From positions 124,001-188,000 of the forward strand of contig CAADYZ010000019.1 of NCBI GenBank assembly GCA_900753405.1: 64,000 nucleotides of DNA. The letters run 5' to 3'. Each line of letters starts with the position of its first letter. Position 1 is the stretch's first letter. Source of the DNA: Campylobacteraceae bacterium (GTDB taxonomy: Bacteria > Campylobacterota > Campylobacteria > Campylobacterales > Campylobacteraceae). The position numbers were made by a program, and so were the translations under genes. Below, in pieces: positions 45,660 to 53,195 of the stretch. The notes under the pieces are model-generated. The model searched no databases. It was given only the letters and a program-made list of their open reading frames with translations, and was not told where the DNA came from.

Positions 45660-45760
45660 ATTTTCCTCATATTAATAAAGTTTTAAACCGCGCGATTTTA
45701 ACAAACGCAGCTTAAAGCTTTGTTTAAAAGTTGTATTAGCGCGCAAAATTTAGCAAAATT

Positions 45761-45784
45761 GTCAAAATCAAATTTGATTTTAAC
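45761..45784. repeat. dispersed palindromic element upstream of dapA
   Basis: GTCAAAATC, AAATTT, GATTTTAAC, in the 214-base divergent gap between alaS and dapA. Confidence 0.85.
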
Positions 45785-45825
45785 AAATTGTGAATGTCTT
45801 AAAGTTTATTAAAAGGCAAATTGGC

Positions 45826-45831
45826 TAAAAT
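45826..45831 (+). promoter_or_regulatory. candidate -10 box of dapA
   Basis: TTGGCTAAAATGC carries TAAAAT 42 bases before the chosen dapA ATG. Confidence 0.45.
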
Positions 45832-45873
45832 GCTTCATTTAACCTAATTTCACAAAGTCAAAAAGGATTGCAA

Positions 45874-46749
45874 ATGGCGATTTTTGGGGCGATGACAGCA
45901 CTTGTGACTCCGTTTAAAAACGGCAAGTTAGACGAGGTGGCTTACGAAAGGCTGATCAAAAGGCAGATCGAAGGCGGGATTGACGCGGTGAGTCCTGTTG
46001 GCACAACGGGTGAGAGTGCGACTTTGACACACGAAGAACATAAACGCTGCATCGACATCGCCGTAAGCGTTTGTAAAAACAGCGGCGTGAAGGTTTTGGC
46101 TGGCGCTGGAAGTAACGCCACTCACGAGGCGGTTGAGCTTGCAAAATTCGCACAAAACTGCGGTGCGGACGCAATTTTGTCAGTCGCGCCTTACTACAAC
46201 AAGCCAACGCAAGAAGGGCTGTTTTTGCACTACCAAGCCATCGCAAATAGCGTAGAAATTCCTGTGATGCTCTACAATGTCCCGGGCAGAACTGGAAGCG
46301 ACATTCTGCCGCAAACGGCGGTTAGGCTCTTTGAGGCGTGCAAAAACATCTACGCGATCAAAGACGCCAGCGGCGACATCGAACGCTGCATCCAAACCCT
46401 CGCACTTGCGCCAAAAATGGCGGTTTTTAGCGGGGATGACGCGATGAATTACCCTATGCTTGCGTGCGGCGCAAAGGGCGTTGTGAGCGTGACTTCAAAC
46501 CTCTTGCCAAACAAAGTTTCAACCCTCACTCACAGCGTTTTTGAGGGGAGGTTTGAGGCGGCAAATGAGATCAGTAATGAACTTTTTGAGCTTAACAGCG
46601 TGCTCTTTTGCGAGAGCAATCCAATCCCGCTTAAAGCGGCGATGTTCGCAGTCGGGCTTTTAGAAACGCTTGAATACCGCCTGCCGCTTTGTCCGCCAAG
46701 CAAGGAAAACTTTGCGAAAATTGAAGCAGTGGTTAAGAAATTTTTTTAA
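45874..46749 (+). CDS. dapA: 4-hydroxy-tetrahydrodipicolinate synthase
   Basis: A 291-residue TIM-barrel aldolase-family enzyme condensing pyruvate with aspartate semialdehyde on the way to lysine and diaminopimelate. [13 protein letters not shown] binds pyruvate, YNVPGRTG carries the proton-relay Tyr, and the Schiff-base Lys lies in [15 protein letters not shown] use ATG 45874, with AAAGGA six bases upstream; the frame also offers TTG two codons earlier. Confidence 0.96.
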   Translation: MAIFGAMTALVTPFKNGKLDEVAYERLIKRQIEGGIDAVSPVGTTGESATLTHEEHKRCIDIAVSVCKNSGVKVLAGAGSNATHEAVELAKFAQNCGADAILSVAPYYNKPTQEGLFLHYQAIANSVEIPVMLYNVPGRTGSDILPQTAVRLFEACKNIYAIKDASGDIERCIQTLALAPKMAVFSGDDAMNYPMLACGAKGVVSVTSNLLPNKVSTLTHSVFEGRFEAANEISNELFELNSVLFCESNPIPLKAAMFAVGLLETLEYRLPLCPPSKENFAKIEAVVKKFF

Positions 46750-46766
46750 TTTAAAAAGAGGTGGTG

Positions 46767-47471
46767 ATGATTGATTTAGAAAAAGGTAAAAAAGAATTTG
46801 CAAAAAGTATGCAAAAACCATTGCAAGAAGCGTGGTCGAGAGAGTTGAAATTTGCAGAAGAAAACAGCATCGACTTGCTTGACTATCTTATTAGCAAAAT
46901 AGTCGCGTACAGAGACGGCGTTGCCATTGTAAATGACGACCGCGGGGCGAAGTTTTTACAAGAAGTTAAAGAATACATCACAAAAATTTATTTAGGTGAG
47001 ATCGAGTTTGAAGACGGCGAAAAAAACATAATAGCACTTGACTCGATGCTTATTAACTGCCCTTACATCCCGATCCACCCTAGCATCGGTTTTGACGACG
47101 AAGACGACAGGGTGAATTTTGCGAAAATTATCAAATTGCGCTATGAGCCGTCAGTTTCTGACGATGCTGGTGATTGGATCGCGAATGATGACTCGGTCAT
47201 AAAATTACATTTAGTAAATGTCGAGGGGACTTTAAAATACGACGAAGAGACAAAAAGCTACTCGATCAACAAAGTTCGCACGCATTGGATAATGAATGAT
47301 GGTTATTTTCACCATCTGTCGTTTTATGAAGACGCATTTGAGTGGGAAGAGGAATTTTATGAGTCGGTGATGCAAATGCCTTTTGTTATAAGTATAGGAT
47401 GTATTAAAACGATGGATAGACTTTACGGTGATTTAAAACTAGTTAAACAAATAAAGGAGAGAGATGTATAA
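46767..47471 (+). CDS. unrecognised acidic protein, AT-rich gene
   Basis: A 234-residue soluble, strongly acidic protein with no membrane segment or motif I recognise. ATG 46767 follows AGAGGTGG. On four 60-base lines sampled inside the gene G+C is 28-40 percent, against 45-50 percent on lines sampled in the two neighbours, and its codon use is more AT-ending, which suggests recent gain. It lies between dapA and the enoyl reductase gene, which I recall as adjacent in C. jejuni, and overlaps the latter by 8 bases. Acidic lone proteins of this size are often immunity or antitoxin-like, but nothing here proves that. Confidence 0.7.
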   Translation: MIDLEKGKKEFAKSMQKPLQEAWSRELKFAEENSIDLLDYLISKIVAYRDGVAIVNDDRGAKFLQEVKEYITKIYLGEIEFEDGEKNIIALDSMLINCPYIPIHPSIGFDDEDDRVNFAKIIKLRYEPSVSDDAGDWIANDDSVIKLHLVNVEGTLKYDEETKSYSINKVRTHWIMNDGYFHHLSFYEDAFEWEEEFYESVMQMPFVISIGCIKTMDRLYGDLKLVKQIKERDV

Positions 47472-48240
47472 TAACGAATTTCAAGGAAAAACGCTAGTCA
47501 TTAGCGGCGGGACGCGCGGCATCGGGCGCGAGATAGTCGTAGAATTTGCAAAAGCGGGCTGTAATGTCGCCTTTACTTACAACTCAAACGCCGAGCTAGC
47601 CGAGCAACAAACACAGGAGTTAGAGGCGCGCTTTGGCGTGAAAGCAAGGTGTTACCCGCTTGACATTTTAGAGCCAGAGGGCTACAAAGAGGTTTTCGAA
47701 GCGGTGGATCGAGACTTTGGGCGGGTGGATTTTTTCATCTCAAACGCGATCATCTCAGGGCGTGCGGTTGTCGGCGGCTACACGAAGTTTATGAAACTCA
47801 AACCTCGCGGCTTAAACAACATCTTCACTGCAACGGTGGATGCGTTTGTCATCGGCGCGCAAGAAGCGGCAAAAAGGATGACAAACGGCGGCAGCATCAT
47901 CACAATGAGCTCAACAGGCAACTTGGTTTATATGGAAAATTACGCTGGGCACGGCACAGCAAAAGCGGCGGTTGAGGCGATGATGCGTTACGCAGCAGTT
48001 GAGCTTGGCGAGCGCGGAATTCGCGTAAATGCCGTTAGCGGAGGACCGATTGAGACTGACGCGTTGCGAGCTTTCATCAACTACGAAGAGGTGAAGGAAA
48101 CGGCGGCAAAACTAAGCCCGCTTGGGCGAATGGGGCAACCTGAGGATATTTGCGGTGCGTGTCTGTTTTTGTGTAGTCAAAAGGCTTCGTGGGTTACGGG
48201 GCATACATTCGTCATTGACGGCGGAACGACTTTTAAGTAG
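47464..48240 (+). CDS. short-chain dehydrogenase, FabL-type enoyl-ACP reductase candidate
   Basis: A 258-residue SDR protein. The nucleotide-binding GGTRGIGRE lies at residues 15-23. The catalytic pair is Tyr160 and Lys167 in YAGHGTAK, a Tyr-x6-Lys spacing that marks enoyl-ACP reductases (FabI, FabL) rather than the Tyr-x3-Lys of FabG. The general look (TRGIGREIVVEFAKAG) is closer to FabL. It would reduce enoyl-ACP in fatty-acid elongation; whether it is the main reductase or an extra SDR cannot be told here. AAAGGAGAGAG precedes the ATG. Confidence 0.8.
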   Translation: MYNNEFQGKTLVISGGTRGIGREIVVEFAKAGCNVAFTYNSNAELAEQQTQELEARFGVKARCYPLDILEPEGYKEVFEAVDRDFGRVDFFISNAIISGRAVVGGYTKFMKLKPRGLNNIFTATVDAFVIGAQEAAKRMTNGGSIITMSSTGNLVYMENYAGHGTAKAAVEAMMRYAAVELGERGIRVNAVSGGPIETDALRAFINYEEVKETAAKLSPLGRMGQPEDICGACLFLCSQKASWVTGHTFVIDGGTTFK

Positions 48241-48268
48241 GCTTAAATTCGGCTTTGGCGGTTTGTTG

Positions 48269-48676
48269 TCAAATTTGGTTTTGGAGATTTGCTAAAACCA
48301 AATTTGACTTTACAATTTTGCTAAACCAAATCATCCGCCAACCAAACTTAGCCAAAAAAACAACTTTCAAGCAGCAAAAGTAAATTTAGTTTTAGCAACT
48401 TGCTTGCTACTAAGCGTTTTGCCAGCTGCAAAAGCCGACAAAATCGCGTTACAAAACCAAAACAAAGGCGTTTAACTCAGTGTTAAACTCAGCCTTGACA
48501 ACTCGACAAACAATTTTGGTTTTGGTGATTTGCTAAAACCAAATTCGACTTTACAATTTTGATAAATCAAATCATCGCTAACTTAACTTCACCGTAACAA
48601 ACAACTTCGTCCAAAAAAACAACTTTCAAGCAACAAAACCAAATTTGGTTTTAGCAAATTTGTCAAAACCAAATTT
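48269..48676. repeat. duplicated repeat-rich module between the enoyl reductase and the Mla operon
   Basis: The 442-base gap holds two related copies of a segment of more than 100 bases: 48270-48402 and 48512-48662, sharing GATTTGCTAAAACCAAAT, the stretch ACTTTACAATTTTG and CCAAAAAAACAACTTTCAAG in the same order; the second has an extra piece of about 25 bases. Paired elements form a perfect 14-bp hairpin at 48269-48307 and a 12-bp hairpin at 48641-48676, the latter just after the lipoprotein gene on the minus strand. I see no gene in this gap. Confidence 0.8.
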
Positions 48677-48682
48677 AAAAAC

Positions 48683-49258
48683 CTACCTTCTAAGTTCTTT
48701 GAAAATCTCTGTGTAAAGTGCGTTAAAAAGACTATTGACAGCATTGATCTCGCCGTTTCTCACCACGCTTAAATCAAGCATTTTCTCGCTGTTTTTCGCA
48801 GAATTTTTAAGGTACTGCACGCTTACAAAAGCTTTAAGCGAGGCGCGAAACGACTCGCTTTCTCCCTCATTTGAAGGCTGAATTTCTAGGTAAAACTCCG
48901 TCAAAGCAACCCTGAGCGCAAGGTCTTTTTGCGTAGTTAAAGTCGGGCTAAACTCGCAGCTCTTACTCAGCGCGTCAATGACCCCTTTTTGCAAACTCGT
49001 ATCCAAAAACTCTTGCAGCTTCACGCGGTGGCTTGGGACAAAAGAGGTTGCCTCTTTGAGCAAAATCGCCCTACTTGACGCCCCCAAAACTCGCACATTC
49101 GCCACCAAAACCTCGCGTTTTGCGCCCGCTTTTTTCTCGCACGCAGGCAAGGTGTAGTCAAGTGCGATGTTTTGTGGCGCACTTGCCTTTTTGGCGATGA
49201 CTTGCGAACAACCACTTAGCAAAAACGCACACAAAAATGTCAAAAAAACCGCTCTCAT
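48683..49258 (-). CDS. ABC-type transport auxiliary lipoprotein of the Mla-like system
   Basis: A 191-residue lipoprotein with a clear signal and lipobox (FLLSGC, Cys17). The remainder fits the ABC transport auxiliary (PqiC-like) family: strands around VLVANVRVLGASSRAILLKE and a C-terminal helix FNALYTEIFKELRR. It probably sits in the outer or inner membrane leaflet facing the periplasm and works with MlaD. The start overlaps the mlaD stop as ATGA. It is the last gene of mlaE-F-D-lipoprotein, the same order as the iamB-iamA region of C. jejuni. Confidence 0.78.
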   Translation of the reverse strand: MRAVFLTFLCAFLLSGCSQVIAKKASAPQNIALDYTLPACEKKAGAKREVLVANVRVLGASSRAILLKEATSFVPSHRVKLQEFLDTSLQKGVIDALSKSCEFSPTLTTQKDLALRVALTEFYLEIQPSNEGESESFRASLKAFVSVQYLKNSAKNSEKMLDLSVVRNGEINAVNSLFNALYTEIFKELRR

Positions 49259-50013
49259 CTACTCGTATCCTTAAAGAAAAATTCATACGGATTGTCTTCT
49301 AGCCGAATCATAGTCGCACTGAAAATATCCACCGCCTCTTGCAGCTTAGTGGCGGCGTCACTGATGTCTTGCAGCGGCATTGAGAGCATCGCCTTGAAGT
49401 CGAACTCGCCGCGTTTTGTCCGCTCGTTTAGCTCCCGCACAAGCCCTGCAAAATCCGCCTTTGCGAGGTTTTGGCTAATTAAGCTCACGCTTTTGACGAT
49501 GTTGTCGATCTGTTCCATTCTTTGCGGATTTAGGTAAGCCTCGATCTGTGCTAGGCTGTGCGAAATCCGCTCGCTGATGTCGGCAAAGTGTGTGCCGATG
49601 CGCTTAAACAAGCTCTTTTCAAGCCGCACCATTTTCACCTCGCCTGAGGCAAATTCGCCCACGCCGTCATTGTTGATGTTGATGACTGAGATGCCTGTGA
49701 TGGCGTTTTGCTCGACACTTGCAGAGCTGTTTGGGCGGATTGGGATGCCTTCGCGCACTTTTAGCACGATCTCGATCACCTCTAAGCTCTGCTTTGAAAA
49801 CCGCACATCCGCAACATAACCCACATCCACGCCGATAAACTTCACGCTTACGCCGTTTTTCACGCCGCTTGGAAGCTCGTTGGTTTGGATGAGATATTCG
49901 GTGTATTTTTGATTCTTCTCGCCCTTGCCCATAAAGAGCAAAAAGACGACCAAAACGCAGCTCACCACGCAAAAAAACAGCCCTGAAATGAAGTAAGAAT
50001 TACGATTATCCAT
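49255..50013 (-). CDS. mlaD: MlaD-type MCE domain protein
   Basis: A 252-residue protein with one N-terminal membrane anchor (residues about 8-28) and an MCE domain directly after (TNELPSGVKNGVSVKFIGVDVGYVADVRF), followed by a long helical section. MCE proteins form a hexameric ring that carries phospholipids between membranes. ATG 50013 is used because GAGGG lies six bases upstream. Ends in a 4-base overlap with the lipoprotein gene. Confidence 0.88.
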   Translation of the reverse strand: MDNRNSYFISGLFFCVVSCVLVVFLLFMGKGEKNQKYTEYLIQTNELPSGVKNGVSVKFIGVDVGYVADVRFSKQSLEVIEIVLKVREGIPIRPNSSASVEQNAITGISVININNDGVGEFASGEVKMVRLEKSLFKRIGTHFADISERISHSLAQIEAYLNPQRMEQIDNIVKSVSLISQNLAKADFAGLVRELNERTKRGEFDFKAMLSMPLQDISDAATKLQEAVDIFSATMIRLEDNPYEFFFKDTSR

Positions 50014-50028
50014 TTTCACCCTCGCTAA

Positions 50029-50799
50029 TCAAATTTGGTTTTTACGCTTAAAAATCTTGCGTAGAGGATTTGCCTCAAACTCCACCGCCTCGTCAAAACT
50101 GCCCTCAAAAACCGCGCGCTTTTGATCTAAGATGATGAAACGATCGAGCAGATCGCGTATGCTAAGCTCATCGTGCGTCACCATCACAACGCTGATTTGC
50201 GCTAACTCTCGCAGCTTTAAGATCAGCTCGTCTATGGCTCGCGCACTGATTGGGTCAAGCCCAGAGTTTGGCTCGTCTAAAAACAGCACTTTTGGCGAAA
50301 GCACCAACGCCCGCGCAAGAGCTACGCGTTTTTTCATCCCGCCGCTTAGCTCGCTTGGAAAGAGGTTGGCGCACTTTGCGTCAAGCCCAACGCTTTGCAG
50401 CCAAAAAGCGCAGATGTCGCGGATCTCGCCAATGCTAAGTTTTGAGTTTTCTTTAAGCAAAACGGCGACATTTTCAAACACGCTCATCGAGCTAAAAAGC
50501 GCACCAAACTGAAACGCCACGCCAAATTCGCGTTTGATTTCAAGCGGGTTTGCGTAACTCCAAATCTCCTTATCCTCGAAAAAAATCTGCCCGCTAGTTG
50601 GCTTTTTGAGGTAGATCATCGTCTTTAAAAGTGTCGTTTTGCCGCTGCCGCTTGTGCCTAAAATTCCGTAAATTTCACCTTTTTTGACGCTAAAACTAAC
50701 TCTGTCGTGCATCAGCCTCTCGCCGTAATGCGTCGTCACCTCTTGCGCGCAGATGATCTGCTCGGTTGAAATCAAATTTGGTTTTCGCAACTCTTTCAT
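50029..50799 (-). CDS. mlaF: MlaF-type ABC transporter ATPase
   Basis: A 256-residue ABC ATPase: Walker A GTSGSGKTT near residues 48-56, signature LSGGMKKRVALARAL, Walker B VLFLDEPNSGLDP, and His in VMVTHD. It powers the MlaE permease for phospholipid movement. Overlaps mlaE by ATGA. Both ends carry dispersed elements: near the N-terminus (ELRKPNLIS, bases 50768-50788) and at the C-terminus, where the element supplies KNQI and the TGA stop (50027-50047). Confidence 0.9.
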   Translation of the reverse strand: MKELRKPNLISTEQIICAQEVTTHYGERLMHDRVSFSVKKGEIYGILGTSGSGKTTLLKTMIYLKKPTSGQIFFEDKEIWSYANPLEIKREFGVAFQFGALFSSMSVFENVAVLLKENSKLSIGEIRDICAFWLQSVGLDAKCANLFPSELSGGMKKRVALARALVLSPKVLFLDEPNSGLDPISARAIDELILKLRELAQISVVMVTHDELSIRDLLDRFIILDQKRAVFEGSFDEAVEFEANPLRKIFKRKNQI

Positions 50800-51845
50800 A
50801 GGTCAAGTCCTGTGTAGATGACTGAAAACACCGCGTCAATGGCGATCACCCAAAAAATCGCATTCACCACGCTTTTTGTCGTCAGAAGCCCGATGCTGTT
50901 TGTGTTTGAGCCAACTTCAAAGCCGCGGATGCAGCCGATGAGTGCGATTGTCGCGCCAAAAAACGGAGCTTTTAAAATCCCTAAGTAAAAGTGCTTCAAA
51001 CTCACCCCTTCGGCAAGGCGGTCGGCAAAGTCGCTAGCGGTTAAGCCTAGGTAAAACTCGCAAACAAACATCTGCCCCAACAAACTTGCGACATCTGCCA
51101 AAAACACGACAAAAGGCATCACCAAAATCAGCCCCCAAACGCGTGGCAAAACGCAAAACTCAAATGGCGAAAAACCCATCACCCGCATCGCATCTAACTC
51201 TTCGGTGATCTTCATCACGCCGATTTGCGCAGTAAAACTTGACGCGCTTCGCCCCGCAACGACAATGGCGGCAATGAGCGGCGAAATTTCCCGAAAACTC
51301 ATCACACCCATAATATCCACCACAAGCACGCTCGCGCCAAACTGCGAAAGCATCGTCACGCCTTGATACGCCAGCACAATGCCGATCAAAAAGCTCGTCA
51401 AAGAGACGATGAAGATCGCGCTGATCCCTGCGTCTTTAACAAAGTTGAGAAGCTCTCGGATGCGGATGTTGCGGAGGTTGAAAGGCGCTGCCGCAGAAGT
51501 TGAGATAAACTCGCCCAAAAAGTTCATAAATGTTACAAAATTACCCACGAAAGAGTGAAGTAGTTCGCCGATGTGTTCAAAAAAATTGTATTTTTGCGGC
51601 GGCGGAAGTTTCAAATTCGGTTTTGACAAAAGTTCAAAAAGCCGCGCAAACCGCGGCGCGACATTCTCAAACCGCGCCTCGCCAAAATTTAGCAGCAGAA
51701 ATTTCGCCATCGCAAAGTCGATCCTCTCAACCTCACCAAAATCCACCACTTCTGGCTTTAAAGCGCGCAAGTTTTTCAGCTCTTTGTTGTTGTAAAGCAG
51801 CTCGCCACGCAGTTTTAGCCGCCCATTGCTAAACTCATAACCCAT
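50796..51845 (-). CDS. mlaE: MlaE-type ABC transporter permease with N-terminal STAS-like domain
   Basis: A 349-residue protein. Residues about 95-349 are a MlaE permease with five to six spans and the signature SFLIGIVLAYQGVTMLSQFGA followed by FREISPLIAAIVVAGRSASSFTAQIGVMKITEELDAMRVMG. The first 80 residues (LRALKPEVVDFGEVERIDFAMAKFLLLNFGEA) look like a STAS-type domain, a role that MlaB fills as a separate protein in E. coli. A dispersed element (51611-51627) encodes SKPNLKLP in the linker between the two parts. It starts 3 bases after hemA. Confidence 0.88.
   Translation of the reverse strand: MGYEFSNGRLKLRGELLYNNKELKNLRALKPEVVDFGEVERIDFAMAKFLLLNFGEARFENVAPRFARLFELLSKPNLKLPPPQKYNFFEHIGELLHSFVGNFVTFMNFLGEFISTSAAAPFNLRNIRIRELLNFVKDAGISAIFIVSLTSFLIGIVLAYQGVTMLSQFGASVLVVDIMGVMSFREISPLIAAIVVAGRSASSFTAQIGVMKITEELDAMRVMGFSPFEFCVLPRVWGLILVMPFVVFLADVASLLGQMFVCEFYLGLTASDFADRLAEGVSLKHFYLGILKAPFFGATIALIGCIRGFEVGSNTNSIGLLTTKSVVNAIFWVIAIDAVFSVIYTGLDL
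51611..51627. repeat. dispersed palindromic element inside mlaE, in frame
   Basis: TCAAATTCGGTTTTGAC, located exactly in the linker between the STAS-like and permease parts. Confidence 0.75.
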
Positions 51846-51848
51846 CTT

Positions 51849-53084
51849 CTACTCTTCATCCGCGTTAAGGTCAAACAAAAACTGCAACACTTCGAGCGTT
51901 TGCTTGTCGTTTTTTGCCTTCAACCGCACGCTTGGTGTGTGCAAAAAGGCGCGAAAAGCTTGGTGCAAAAGGCGCGCGGCTTCCTCTTTGTCGCAATGCT
52001 TGATGTAGCCCTTTTTCACCGCGATTTCAAGCTCTCTTAACGCCACCTCGCGCGCGTGAGTTCTTAAAGCGCAAATGGCGGGCGAGGCGTAAAAAGAGTT
52101 TTTCCACGCGTTAAACTCGACCACGCTTTGCCCGACTATTTTATAAGCCTCGTTTGCCTGCTCTTCTCGCAAGGAGATGTTTGACGCCACCTCATCTTGC
52201 AAGTCATCCACCCAAAAAAGCTCGACTTCACCGCTTTCAACGCAGATGTCACGCGGGATGGCGAGGTCGAAAAAGAGCCGCTTTTTGCCAGTCTGACGAA
52301 CCATCTTTTGTGTGATCACCGCCTCGTTTGCGCTTGTCGCACTAAACAGCACGCCCGCAAAATTCACCGCCTCGCCAAGTTTGCTAAACGGCAAAAATTC
52401 TGCGCCAACCTCACTTGCAAGCCGCTCGCCTGTTAGTGCGTTTCTAGCGACAATGAAGATGTCTGCGCCGCAACTTGCTAGGTGTTTTGCGCAAAGCCGC
52501 GACATCTCCCCGCTTCCAACCACAACAGCTTTGACCCCTTCAAGCGAGTTTAAAATCCGCTTTGCTTTTGCTACCGCAACACTTGCGACACTCACGCCGC
52601 CACGCCCAAAGTCTGCCAAGCTACGCACTTTCGCCGCGCATTTTAACGCAAAGCCGATGGCTTGTTGGATGTGAGTTGAGGCGTTGCCACTAAGCTGGGC
52701 GAATTTGAAGTCGGCTTTTAGCTGTCCTGTGATTTGCGTCTCGCCGATGACAAGGCTGTCAAGCGAGCTGGCTACGGAGAAGAGGTGGTGGATCGCACTG
52801 TCGTCTTCGTAAAAATCCCCGCGAAATTCAAGGCTCTCGTAAGGGATGAGGGTGATGATCGAAATCGAGCGTAAAATGTGGCTAAAAACGCCATCAAGCG
52901 CGCTAACAACCGCAAAAATCTCAACTCGGTTGCAAGTGCTAAGTGCCATACACTCAACCACATTTTCATTCGCCCCAATCAACCTCAAAACCTCTCGTTT
53001 GCGCTCAGGCTGCGCAAAACTTAGTCTCTCTCTAAGTGAAATGTCGGTGTTTTTGTGCGTAAAACTCACGCTTACAAAGTGCAT
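51849..53084 (-). CDS. hemA: glutamyl-tRNA reductase
   Basis: A 411-residue enzyme reducing glutamyl-tRNA to glutamate semialdehyde, first step of C5 haem synthesis. The catalytic Cys lies in MALSTCNRVEIF (Cys50 region), and the NADPH-binding domain shows VVVGSGEMSRLCAKHLASCGA. A C-terminal dimerisation section follows. The start is plain; the mlaE gene begins 3 bases downstream, so the two are probably cotranscribed although functionally unrelated. Confidence 0.95.
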   Translation of the reverse strand: MHFVSVSFTHKNTDISLRERLSFAQPERKREVLRLIGANENVVECMALSTCNRVEIFAVVSALDGVFSHILRSISIITLIPYESLEFRGDFYEDDSAIHHLFSVASSLDSLVIGETQITGQLKADFKFAQLSGNASTHIQQAIGFALKCAAKVRSLADFGRGGVSVASVAVAKAKRILNSLEGVKAVVVGSGEMSRLCAKHLASCGADIFIVARNALTGERLASEVGAEFLPFSKLGEAVNFAGVLFSATSANEAVITQKMVRQTGKKRLFFDLAIPRDICVESGEVELFWVDDLQDEVASNISLREEQANEAYKIVGQSVVEFNAWKNSFYASPAICALRTHAREVALRELEIAVKKGYIKHCDKEEAARLLHQAFRAFLHTPSVRLKAKNDKQTLEVLQFLFDLNADEE

Positions 53085-53106
53085 TTTTAGCCTTTAAATT
53101 TTTCTC

Positions 53107-53112
53107 ATTTTA
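53107..53112 (-). promoter_or_regulatory. candidate -10 box of hemA
   Basis: On the minus strand GGTTAAAATGAG contains TAAAAT 22 bases before the hemA ATG. Confidence 0.4.
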
Positions 53113-53157
53113 ACCAAAACTACTTTAAATATTCTTTTAGTAATGTAAATTACATTT

Positions 53158-53195
53158 AAATTCGATTTTAACAAATTGTCAAAATCGAATTTGAC
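53158..53195. repeat. paired dispersed elements forming a hairpin at the helicase gene end
   Basis: AAATTCGATTTT pairs over 12 bp with AAAATCGAATTT around an 11-base loop. The helicase stop codon (53181-53179) lies within the structure and its last residues SQIRF are encoded by it. Confidence 0.85.
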
